Shown piece after piece: positions 49,058 to 58,689 of a stretch of 64,000 bases of DNA. Source of the DNA: Prorocentrum cordatum. Lineage: Eukaryota > Sar > Dinophyceae > Prorocentrales > Prorocentraceae. The translations under genes were made by a program, and so were the position numbers. The notes under the pieces are model-generated. The model worked only from the letters and a program-made list of their open reading frames with translations. It had not been told where the DNA came from and did not search any database. Position 1 is the stretch's first letter; every line of letters starts with the position of its first letter. The stretch is taken from NCBI GenBank assembly GCA_963575745.1, contig CAUYUJ010014770.1:48098-112097 (forward strand), given 5' to 3'.

Positions 49058-50025
49058 TTACCCAGACCACTGAATCTCCGCAGTCGAGAAGGCGGCGTTG
49101 GAGGCTTCCTCGATCGTCGCCGTGCCCATGCAGAACTGCGCAATCGCACGGGTGTTCCACCTGATACGCGTCGGCTCGTCCTGCCTCTGAGGCTCGAGCT
49201 GGTAGCAGGGCACGCTGTTGACCAGCACCTGGTGCTGAGCTCGCTGACACCGCCACGTGAGTGTAGGGTACTTCTCCTCCAGTAGTTTCGACATCCTCTT
49301 AGATTGCACCTCGCCACGGACCATCTTGGGGCTCTTGTCAGTCGATGCGTACTTGGTGACCATGGCCCCTTCAGTAGAGGAGACCTGGAACGTGCGCCAT
49401 CCAGCAGAAGTGCGCAAGTTCCTGACCAGAGCGGTGGCGCGGGTGCTGGCCTCAGGCTTGCTGCCCAAAACGCGCAGGGTGAACCGTCTTGCCACGACGT
49501 CACCGACGAGGTCCGGCTCACCTGCTCGGGCAGCAGCTTCGCGTCTGCCAGCCATGGGGCAAGTGCCTCACGAACAGCACCAGGAGCAGCAGGAGCAACC
49601 GTGCCCACGGAGAAGATGAGAGGGTCAACCGTAGGGCCCCACGTCGCCAGGTTGTCGATGTCGAAGGGGAGTTGTGCTTCAGCCATCGCCAGCTGCCGCT
49701 TAATGTCCTCAACCGCGGTGCGTGTGGCAGCTTGGTCAGCAACAGCACGATCCTGCCGTTGACGGGTGTCTTGAACTTCGCAAGCTTGAATATCCAGGCG
49801 CCGATGCGTCCGCGCCTGCTCTGCAAGGAACGACGCGCGGAGCTCGCCTGCGATGGATTGTAGTTGAGAAGCAGCCGCATTGGCTGCAGCACTGGCTGCA
49901 GCAGCAGCTGCGGCAGCACGCGCAGCATCGCAGGGCGGAGGAAGAGGAGGAGGAAGAGGAAGAGGACGGGGAGACGGGGCGACCTGGCCTGCGGGCGGTT
50001 CGCTGCGACCGCGCGCTGGCACCAC
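49058..50025 (-). pseudogene. LINE ORF1-like RNA-binding protein (frameshifted)
   Basis: ATG at 50025: Pro-rich start (RPLPLPPPLPPPCDAARAA), poly-Ala/Gln-rich helix, then LDIQACEVQDTRQRQDRAVA and KRQLAMAEAQLPFDIDNL, a likely coiled coil. After a frame change near 49520: VVARRFTLRVLGSKPEASTR, ALVRNLRTSAGWRTFQVSST, KYASTDKSPKMVRGEVQSKR, which resembles the RNA-binding half of dinoflagellate LINE ORF1 proteins. It packages element RNA. Confidence 0.6.
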
Positions 50026-50559
50026 GGCCCTGGCTCGCGGCGTTTTCGGCGTGACCTTGACCGCCCAGCTTCCTCGAGTCGCCGGCGGGAAGCAGCAGCC
50101 GCCGCCTCCTCGAGCTCCTCATCGAACACGCCATCGGCGCCCTCTTCGCCTAGCCTCGGCCTCCCTACTTCCTGTTCTCCTGCCTCCGCCTTCGGGGCAC
50201 GCCCGCCCGGCCCTGATCCAGGCGCCTCGTCGTCCTCGAATGACGAGGGCGCCTTCGGCCTGGCTTCCGGCACGAGGGGAGGCGCCCGTGACGGCCACCT
50301 TCGAAAGCCGATCCAGGCCGCCATTCCTCCCGCGCTCGCGCCCTGTAGCCCTTGCGGGCTGGTGGGGCCGCCTCCGCGGAGGCTCCGCGTGCTCCTCGTC
50401 GTCGTCGTCGTCGTCGTGGTCTGCAGGCCTAGGTCTGACCTTCCCGCCTCCTTTGCCTTGTACTTGATCCTTATTGTCGCCTGGTCTTCGCAACCGAATC
50501 CCCCGTCTTCCTGATCGCCATCTCCAGGTACGGCTTGAGGGCCCACGTGCGGGTCTGCA
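50026..50559 (-). other. Low-complexity region upstream of the LINE ORF1
   Basis: Open in most frames (Pro/Ser/Arg-rich on one, Glu/Asp/Arg-rich on the other) with a GAC/GTC trinucleotide run at about 50396-50419. It could be part of the LINE ORF1 N-terminus or of the gene upstream. No motif. Confidence 0.35.
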
Positions 50560-51237
50560 GATCCTTCGGCATGATGTGCCGATAGTTTCAGATATGGACG
50601 ATCAGCCGCTTGGCGACCCCTTCTTGCAGCTGACGTTGCTGAAGGTGCACAAGTGGTACGCGCACTTCTCCGGAAGCTTCTGGTGCTTCTCAGCCCAATG
50701 GGCATGCATAATAGCCATCCGAGGCCGCCACGAACTTGCAGGAGACGCCCCATTCTCCCCGCACGTCGGGTAACAACGCCCTACTCACCCGCAGGAACAT
50801 GACGCCCTGGCCCTTCTCATTGTTGTCGCACGCCTCCGCCATAAGAAGACGCCCCTCCTTGACAGCATCGTCGAGGAATGTCTCCTGCTCGGCGATGTTG
50901 TCGGCCCACTGCTTCTTGCGGAATTTGAGACACCACGCGACCTCGCTCTCCGGCGGGGGCAGCATTGAAGCCGCTTCGCCGATCGCCTTTTCTGTCAGCC
51001 CCAGGGCCCCCGCCGGCGCCTGCAGGCGGTTCAGCTCGGATAGCAGCTGCTCGAGCTCGCCCTTCGAGGCTTCCAATTGCAAGGGAAAAGACTCCGCCCC
51101 TTTATGCCCCGCCAGTCCCAGGCCAGCAACTGGCGTCGACTGTCGCTGTAAAACGAAAGCTGCGGCCAGCCCAGCTGCTGGATGTCCTCCGCGACGAGCG
51201 CGAAACGCCGCGAACCCCTGGGGGGGCTCACACGGCG
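50560..51237 (-). CDS. Unknown protein segment next to a solitary satellite piece
   Basis: Minus frame through ESFPLQLEASKGELEQLLSE, LNRLQAPAGALGLTEKAIGE, KKQWADNIAEQETFLDDAVK, MFLRVSRALLPDVRGEWGVS and CKFVAASDGYYACPLG, then in another frame AEKHQKLPEKCAYHLCTF and IMPKDLQTRTWALKPYLEMA. The first half is probably a coiled coil; the second has scattered Cys/His but no clean zinc motif. Two frame changes or introns are needed. It could be the N-terminal part of the LINE ORF1 or another element's protein; I cannot decide. Confidence 0.38.
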
Positions 51238-51261
51238 GCCTGCGCAGGCGGAGGGCTCGCG

Positions 51262-51352
51262 GGGCTCGAGCCGAAGCTACGGAAGCGCGGCGCTGTCGGC
51301 CCCTTCCTTTCCCACGTCACCCACGCATAACATCCTCTTTAAATAAGATCAT
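51262..51352 (+). repeat. Solitary copy of the 24-28-kb satellite core
   Basis: GAAGCTACGGAAGCGCGGCG, CTGTCGGCCCCTTCCTTTCC and a CACGTCACCC-like end match the satellite unit block nearly base for base, followed by TTTAAATAAGATCATGG where the satellite has TTATATCGGACCATG. One dispersed copy 23 kb away from the array. Confidence 0.88.
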
Positions 51353-51543
51353 GGGTACCTCACCGACGAAGATCCGAAGAGCCCTATTCCTGGACTGCTT
51401 CGCGAGCCCGGATGGTCATAACACCGCGGACAACGACACATACGACTCAGATCCTGAAAACAGGGGGCCTCGGTAGCGCGAACATCATCAACCGCGCGCT
51501 GTCGTAGCCTCGATAGTATTGACACCATCGACACCGTACATAA

Positions 51544-54500
51544 TCAAATACTGGACCTCTTCAAGAGCATCAACGGCGGACACAACATCGACAACGGCAA
51601 GGCTAAGATCAAGGGCGCCGTAAGCAACACAAACAGTGGGCAGTCGTAGCCGAAGAAGAGAGCCTGCTGCCCTGCTTCGAGGGGGGCCAGGCGCTGGTCC
51701 GTGCTCTTGAACTCGAGAAACGCCCAGTGGAAGTTGTCCGGCGCCATCTTGAAGATCGGGTCATTCAGCGGCCTGAGGAGCTCCGCACCGAGGGTTGGCC
51801 GCCTCCACTCTTTGTCGTTGCCGAGGCCCTGCGCCTCGGTCCCGGTCAGCGCGATGCGGTTCAGGAGGCTCCGCACCCTCCGACGCTCCGCCTCGGGGAG
51901 GGGGGTCTCGTCTCTGGCGTTGAAGGTGGCAGTCTGCTCGTCGGAGACGTCGTGCGGCAAGGGGCCTTCGAGGGGGGCGTGCTCGTGGCGCCCCGAACAC
52001 CTCCTCGCCGGAGCGAGGGCCCAGGGGTACAACCCCTTCCTCACGAGCCACATCGTGAGCTTTCGGTACCTCTTGCTCGGCTGGTCCGGCGGCGCAAGAC
52101 CCGACTCGCACATCGCGGTCGTGATGATCTTCGCGCCAGTCCGCTCGATGAGCAGCCTGATCCGCTGGCGGTCCCTGATCTTCGGGTACCGCCCATCGCG
52201 GCAGCTGGACTCGAGGAGCCACTCCCGGTCGTTCACGTCGAGGCGCTCTGCGACGTCGGCCGCGAAGTCGGTGCAGATGTTCGCGGCCACCTCCTCTGGG
52301 TCGGTGCCGCCACCATCGGGCTTCTCGAATGTCCGGGCCCCTCCGTTCGTCGGCCGCCAGGCCGCGCGGGCGACGCACGGTGGCCCGAGTTGCCAAACGT
52401 TGGCTTCCTCAAGGCCCGGCGCCGCGCCCGCGCCCAGCAGGATGCGCTCCCGCACCTCTGGCCGCAGCACGTCGCGGTCATCGCGCGGGCCCGTCTGGGA
52501 GAGTGGCTGCTCGTAGAGCGCCACCGACTCTGACGCAGGGAAGCCAGCGTCGGCCATCGCCGCGGACCAGCGCCTGGTGCTGGCGAAGATCTCCCTCGTC
52601 CTGACACCCAAGGCGGGCTGGCGCAACAGGGGCTCCAACTGCTGGAAGTCGGTGTCCTCCTCCTCGGCTCTCGTCTGAGCCTCCCCGCCGGCGCTCTCCC
52701 TGATCTCGCAGGCGGCCGCTTGTTGGCGCTTTCAATGCGCACAGGGCGGGGGGCGACTGGGGATGACGGGACTGGCCGCATCCTCGGTCTCCAGATACAT
52801 CTCCCAGCCCGTCGCGAGCCGCTCCCGCAGCTCCTTCCCGGCCAGGGCCCAGGTCTTGATCACCCCCCCGATGGCCTGCCGTCCGTCAATCCCGGGCGGG
52901 GGTCGGGGCGTGCGCATGTGCCCTCTGTGAATCGTCGCGTGGAGCTTGCGCTGTCCTACCTTCTGGGGTAGGAGGGTGTCCAAGCCCAGCTGGTTCCAAT
53001 GGTTCACCCTCCAGACGCGGAGCGTCACGTCCTGGAGTTCCGGAAGGGTGACCAGCGCGATGCGTCGGAAGTCTTTGTTGTGGTGTGGCATCATCGCGCC
53101 ATGGCAACACATCCTCAGCTCCGCCTCGCGCGGGGGGAGGAAGGGCGGTGGGTCGCCCAACGCCGCGGCCGCGGTCGTCGCCTGGCCCCATATGGACCGG
53201 CGAAGGACCAAGGCCAGCTCGCGCACCTCGGTGATGGACGGGGCGCGGCCGTGCTCGCTCAGGAGCGCGCCCGCAAGGTGCAGGACCATGCACTGCCTCT
53301 CTTCCTGAGCATCGGCTGGGGGCCCCAACCGCGCAGCGAGTTCTGGCTCTAGGGGCAGCTTGTCCTGGTAGTCACAAAACTGCCAAGTCTGGCCGAGTAG
53401 CTTCACAGTCCCCGTGCCAAGTTCGCGGGCCTCGTCCCAGATCGCGGGGCTGATCATCACGTCCGGCTCTCAGCCCAGGTTGCCCGCCTTGGCGCCTATC
53501 CTATCCAACGCAGCGCCTGCCTCCTCCGCGAGAGTAGGTCCTCCATCGCGGGTGGCCTCGCGTAGCGCCTGCTCCACTTCGAGCGCGGCCCCTTCTGCCC
53601 TGGCCTGGGTCAGACGGGCCAAGACGTGAGACTTGAGGTAGTCGCTGGTCTCCTGGAGCTTGTCGAGGACGCCGCTGCCCTGCACCTCGTCGATCAGGAT
53701 CTGCCGTTCGAGGGCCTCGGGGTGGTCGCACTGGCTAGTGCTGTACACCCAGGGGGAGTCTGCGTGAGCGTCGAGGAGCCAAAAGTGGTCTGGCCCCTGT
53801 ACTGCCTCCCTCAAGTCGTTCTCCATCGCGGTGCACTGGATCTCGTCGTACGCCGCTGGGGCGCTCCAGTCGACCTCGGGCCCCGCACAGCCCTCGCGCC
53901 CTGGAGGAGTTCCCGCGGCAGCCTTGGGTTGCGCCGGCGCGGCTCCTGCCTGCGCCTGGGCGGCCCCCGCCCGCTTGGATTCGTCCTCGCTATTGGCCTG
54001 TGCGCGCAACTGCTGCGCGCGCCCGCCCAAGCCCTTCGGCCCCACGCGGGCCCCCGACTTCAAGCCGCCGCGCTTGACCAACTGCGCCTGCACGGTCCAG
54101 TGCAAGCCCCCCATGCCCTTGATGGCCTCATGCGCGTGCGCGCACGTCTGGCTGGTCTTGGGGCAGCCCGTCCACGTGCAAGCGCACCAACACAGGATCT
54201 TGCCTGCTCGGTTGCGGGGGGCGTGCTGCGCCGACTGCGCGATCTCACCCGCGGCGAGCCTCTTTCCCGCAGGGTAGGGCTTCTTGGCTGAGGTACCGCC
54301 CGTTGGTGCCTTGGGCTTCCTAGGCCGCTTCCCGGCGCCGGCCTTCTCGCCCGCCTCAGTCGGCGGGAAGCGAGCGCCCTGGGCGCGCCTGAGATCCTGC
54401 CCATCGTCTCCATCGGCTCCCCCAGCACGGATCGGGCCCTTTGAACCTAGCCCATGCAGGCTGCGTTTGAAGAGCTTGCGCAGCTTGCGCTCGTTCCGGG

Positions 54501-56250
54501 GGGCGCAGACGATCTGGTAGTAGCCGCCAGGGACGTCAAGGTCGAAGACTTTCGGGAACTTGGAAGCTGCTTGGCCGCCTGGGCCCGCGGGGGCCAGCGC
54601 ATACAGCTTCAGGTCTTCCTTCCTGGGGTGCTGCGCGCCGCGCAGGAGACACATCGCTCGGCGTTTCTCCCGCAGCTGCTCGCACCAGGCCGCGTTGAGC
54701 TCCTCCCACAATCCGTAGACGTACTTCGAGGGGTACTCATCCTCGTCGAGCTCATGTGACTTCCTCAGGCTCTCGAGGGCGGCGTACCTCTCTGGTCCGT
54801 GTTGGCGCCCGTAGATGAGGCACCAGAACTTGATGGCGTTCTGGGCCTGTCGGTGCCACTGGCTGAACACGACGGGGCGCCTCGGCCGTGGCTCCAGCTT
54901 AACCTCGGCTGGCATCGCATAGTCGTCGAAGTCCTCGCCTCGACATACGGGGAAGCCGGCCACGGACAGGCTCCAATTGGGGAGCTCGAGGTGGTCCTTG
55001 CCTCCCCAGGAGAGGGTCGCTGATCCATGGGCGATCCTGTTCGTCACAGTCGTCGGGCATCCCACGGCCAGCATCAAATGCTTGCTGCCCTCGCATGCTC
55101 GGCGGAGACCGTGGAAGAGGTCGCGTCCCAGGAGCCCTTTACAGATCTTGACCTCCGTGGTGTCGCACCCCCGTGCCAGGAACGCGTCCAACTCCTCAGC
55201 CTTCTTGATAGCCGCTAGCGTGCCCAGCTGCGCGACCTTGCCGTCGTCCCTCTGGATGGGTCCTTCCTGGATCGCGTGCAGGAGCTGCTTGTGGTCCTGG
55301 TGTTGCTGCGACTGGCTTGCCTGCAACGCCTGGGCGTATGCCTGCATGGCGGCGGCGTCGCCGGCGGCGCCCACCGCCCCCTGTCGGTCGGGCTGCCCAG
55401 GGACCTGGACTAGGCCCGTATCCGCGTAGCTGCCACGGTTGACGAGAAGGCTGGCGACGCCCGCGACGCTCGGGAGCTCGCCAGGGACGGAGCTTGTCAC
55501 CCCGAGACGCAGGCCCGCGGGTGAGACCAGGCCAGGCGGACGATCCGCCGGCGGCGTCTGCGCACTCGGGGGAGCTGCGTCTGCTGACGGAGTGGAATCG
55601 GCCGCAGCTGTGTCGGCAGACCTCGCGGTTGATGAGTGCGTCTCAAGCTGCAGTGGCCCCGCTGCGGCTGGCCGAGGGGGAGTCGCTCCAGCTTGCCGCG
55701 CTCCGGTGCTGCGCAGCTGGGCCAGCTGGCTCCTCCAGCAGTCCGCGTGCATGGGGCGCGCGCGCTTGTCGTCCTCGGCCTCGGCGCAGTTGGCCAAATG
55801 ATCCGCGCAGTGGGCGGGCCGCTCAACAACGGCGCCGATCTCTTCGTCGAAGCCGGAGGCGGCGCTCTGCAGGGCGTCTGCCTCGTCGGACCCGCTGCCG
55901 CGCGCCTCGAGGTAGGCGCTGAGCATGACCTCTCCCTGATCCAGGTCGTCGACCTCAGACTCGGGACCTGGCCCGTCGTCCCGATTGCGGGGCGGGCGCC
56001 GGTCTGAGCGCGGGGGCGTCCTGGATGGAGACCCCCCGCTGCTGCTGCCCCGGCTCCCTCTGGATGGGGCCCGCGGCGGCCCGCTGCGGTCCAGCCGCTT
56101 CCAGTGGTCGTCCAGGCCCTTCATCGTGGCGTCGAGTTCGTTTTTCTCTCCGCTCGGCATGTCCCCCGTGGCCGAGGCAGACCCCGCCGGGTGCCAGTTG
56201 ATGATGGTGCTGCCCCGCGTGCGGATGAGCTGCAACTGCCAGGCCTTGAG
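51544..56250 (-). CDS. Large unknown polyprotein, main body (two in-frame TGA)
   Basis: One frame runs from CTC at 56250 to the stop at 51544, interrupted only by TGA at 53470-53472 and 52732-52734. Features: LKAWQLQLIRTRGSTIINWH, Ser/Pro/Arg-rich linker (about 56100-55500), QAYAQALQASQSQQHQDHKQ helix, SQWHRQAQNAIKFWCLIYGR, SKYVYGLWEELNAAWCEQLR, FPKVFDLDVPGGYYQIVCAP, and KILCWCACTWTGCPKTSQTC with AHAHE (CCCH-like finger at about 54200-54130). After the first TGA: VMISPAIWDEARELGTGTVK, LPELQDVTLRVWRVNHWNQL. After the second: NDREWLLESSCRDGRYPKIR, KRYRKLTMWLVRKGLYPWAL. No enzyme domain recognised; retroelement gag/polyprotein of a dinoflagellate family is the best guess. Confidence 0.6.
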
Positions 56251-57676
56251 CTATCGGTGCTTGCCCCCGATAGGTTTGCCTTGCCAGGGCTGCAGCTTCT
56301 CCCGCACGAGCCTGGGCAGCGCAGATCCCACCACGGCAATCCCCATCTCGCGGGCGCCCGCCGGCGGGTGGCACAGGAGCTCCTCCAGGAAGCCCTGCGG
56401 CAGCCTGCCTGCCGCGCTGAGGGTGGGGTGGGCCTGCGCCTCGTCTACCTTCAGCGTGAAGTCGAGGCTGGCCCCCATCGGGGCCGCGAGCGGCGCCTGT
56501 CCAAAGGGGCCCCCCCCCCTGTCGTTGCCTTCCCGGCGCTGGCAAAGGAAGATGATCCACTGCGCGCCGCTCGACCAGTTCACCCGAGCCCTGATGAGGA
56601 GATGCTCCAGGTCCCCTGAGTCCAACTCGTCCAAGTCGATGTCATCGGGGCTCGGAGCCGGCACGGGCACGGCAGGCGATTCGAAGCGCACCGACTGGAG
56701 GCCCCCTGCTGGGGCTGGTGAGCCTTGCCTGGGAGGTGCGGTGTACCCGCTGCTCGCCAGGGCTGCTGGGGCGCCGGCCCCTGGGCCCCTCCCACCCCGT
56801 GCCACTCGCCGTCGAATGCCGGCGAACACCCCGGTGGACGGGGGCGGCTGCCGTAGCTGAGCGGACGGCAGCACGTCCGGCTTCTCCACCAAGATGGACG
56901 AGGCAAAGAGGCACTCCTGCCGATGACCCGACCGCTTGATGGAAGCAAGTGACGATCGAACACTTGTCACCGAGCCGGGTAGCCTTGTAGACCTGCTTGC
57001 GGTGCTCGCAGAGACAGACCGTGGCGTTCTTGCCGTCGTCCAGCGATGGTAGGTCCGACGCTTGTCCGTCCTCCCAGAGCAACGTCGCGGGGGTCGTGTC
57101 GGCCGCGTCGCGGCACCCACTTGGGGCCAAGGGCCTCATCGCGCCCTTGATGAGGACGCCCACCTTGACGGCCTCGCAGGGCCGCTCCTCGATCTCGACC
57201 TCAGACTCGGACTCCTGATCCAGGAGCTCAGCCACGCCTCCAGCTACGCCTGGCTCCGCTGCACCTGCCGATTCACGGCGGCGGCGGCGGCGCCAGCGGC
57301 TGCAGCGCCCGCAGCAGCAGGCCAAATAGAAGAAATACATCACGCAGGTGACGAACAGGCGGACTCCGCTGGTGAGGGTCCGTCCCGCGAGGGCGCAGAA
57401 GCGGCAGGGGGCCAGCCGAGCGCGGGCGCCGATGTCGACGACGGCCGCCGAGTCGAGGGCCGCGTGCTCCACGCAGTGGAGCTCCTTCTCGCCCTGGGGC
57501 TGGCAGCCCCCGCAGCGGCATAGGTGCACCCACTTCCCCTGCTCGAGCTTCTGCCTGAGGGCCCTGCCGCTCGCTCCCTTAATCATGTTGCGCTGGACCC
57601 AAGGCCCCTTCTTGCCGACCCGTTCCGGTTCGTCGAAGACGAGTCCGATCCGCTCCACGTGCCCGTCGAGCTTCAC
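56251..57676 (-). CDS. Unknown polyprotein, zinc-motif and linker part
   Basis: The frame of the main body extends upstream through TAG at 56251-56253 (GGKHR|TAG|LKAWQ) to about 57120: LEKPDV-like SSILVEKPDVLPSAQLRQPP, DDIDLDELDSGDLEHLLIRA, NWSSGAQWIIFLCQRREGND, LDFTLKVDEAQAHPTLSAAG. Upstream of about 56900 the better reading is another frame (57676-56900): GPWVQRNMIKGASGRALRQK, KWVHLCRCGGCQPQGEKELH, CRFCALAGRTLTSGVRLFVT, CVMYFFYLACCCGRCSRW (hydrophobic, membrane-like), then ATVCLCEHRKQVYKATRLGD, KCSIVTCFHQA and GVPLCLVHL, a Cys/His cluster. One frame change near 56900 joins them. Confidence 0.5.
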
Positions 57677-58350
57677 GAGGGTCGTTAGGCTTCCTGCCGG
57701 TCCCGCGTGCGCGGACGGTCCTCTGGTAGAAGGAGGTCGTCGTGTTGGGGCCTATGGCGGGACCGGTCCAGACGACCGCGATGGGCCGCGGCGGCGCCGG
57801 CGGCAGGAGGCGGTCCACCTCTGCTTCGCCAGGCGGCTTCCGCGCACAGCAGCAGCACGCGCGGCAGAAGCCGGCGGCTGCCCCGATGACCCAGCACGCC
57901 CAGGCGCACGGCGCGAAAATGGTCCGCAGGCTGTGCGCCGCCAGGGCAAGCATGCCGGCGCAGCACAGGGTGATGAGGGTCCAGCCGACGATGGGCCGCA
58001 GCTGTCGGTCAGGTACACGACCCAGCCGCCGTCGGAGCGCAGCCAGCCAGTATCCTGTTGGGTCGAGAAGGCGCCTTTGAGGTTCTCAAACGAGTGTGCC
58101 CAGCCCCCCATCCCTTCGGCCTTCCAGGACCAGGTGTGGTTCCCCAGGTTCTCCCAGCTGAGATAGCCCAGGCCCCACTCCCCAATCCAGGAGGTGTCTG
58201 AAGTGCCATTCGGGGAGGGAGGCTGGGTGGCGTCCTTCCTGGGCGGGGCGGCCGGCGGCACAGGGGGCACGCCAGGCGGGTTGACCCCCCGCCGGCGGCA
58301 ACCCATGCTCGCCTGACCCTGACCCCGCTGGGTCCCTGGGGCCCCCTATC
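57677..58350 (-). CDS. Unknown polyprotein, Trp-rich and membrane-spanning N-terminal part
   Basis: Frame 58306-58010: TSDTSWIGEWGLGYLSWENL, NHTWSWKAEGMGGWAHSFEN, STQQDTGWLRSDGGWVVYLT (unusually Trp-rich). A frame change follows, then the membrane stretch MLALAAHSLRTIFAPCAWAC, WVIGAAAGFCRACCCCARKP and VVWTGPAIGPNTTTSFYQRT. The order soluble Trp-rich, hydrophobic, Cys-rich, polyprotein suggests a membrane-anchored precursor. No relative known to me; no signal peptide can be placed because the start codon is uncertain. Confidence 0.42.
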
Positions 58351-58689
58351 ATCGGGCTCCCGCGGTACCCCTTCCGCAGCAGTGGGTCCTGGTCCCGTCG
58401 TAGTACGACGGGCCGTAGTCCCCCAGCGTCTGCGGGGTGGGCCAGCCCGCCGCCGTCGCCAGCAGGGTGGTGGCCCGCAGCAGCGCGCGGCTGGGGGTCC
58501 CCGGCGCCGCGCGCCGCCGCCCACCCCGCGTGCCCCTGGTCGCAACCGGCAGCGGCAGGCCAGCCGCCCCCCAGCCTGGAGGCGCCCCGCGCAGCGCCAT
58601 GAGGCGGACGCGCGCGGCGCTCCCGGGTCGCCCCGGGATCTTGCGGGCTCCCGGAGTGGGCCTCCGGGACGCCCTGGCCTCTGGGCCAC

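Larger units (their letters stand above)
46240..50025 (-). mobile_element. Decayed APE-type LINE (ORF1, endonuclease, reverse transcriptase)
   Basis: Minus-strand order: coiled-coil ORF1 (50025-49058), apurinic-endonuclease-like domain (about 49030-48117), reverse transcriptase (48104-46280). Frames shift several times, but each domain shows its signature. The 3' end, beyond the RT thumb, is replaced by a motif that also occurs at 36.2 kb, so the copy is 3'-incomplete or ends there. This class differs from the restriction-like-endonuclease LINE at 16.35 kb. Confidence 0.8.
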
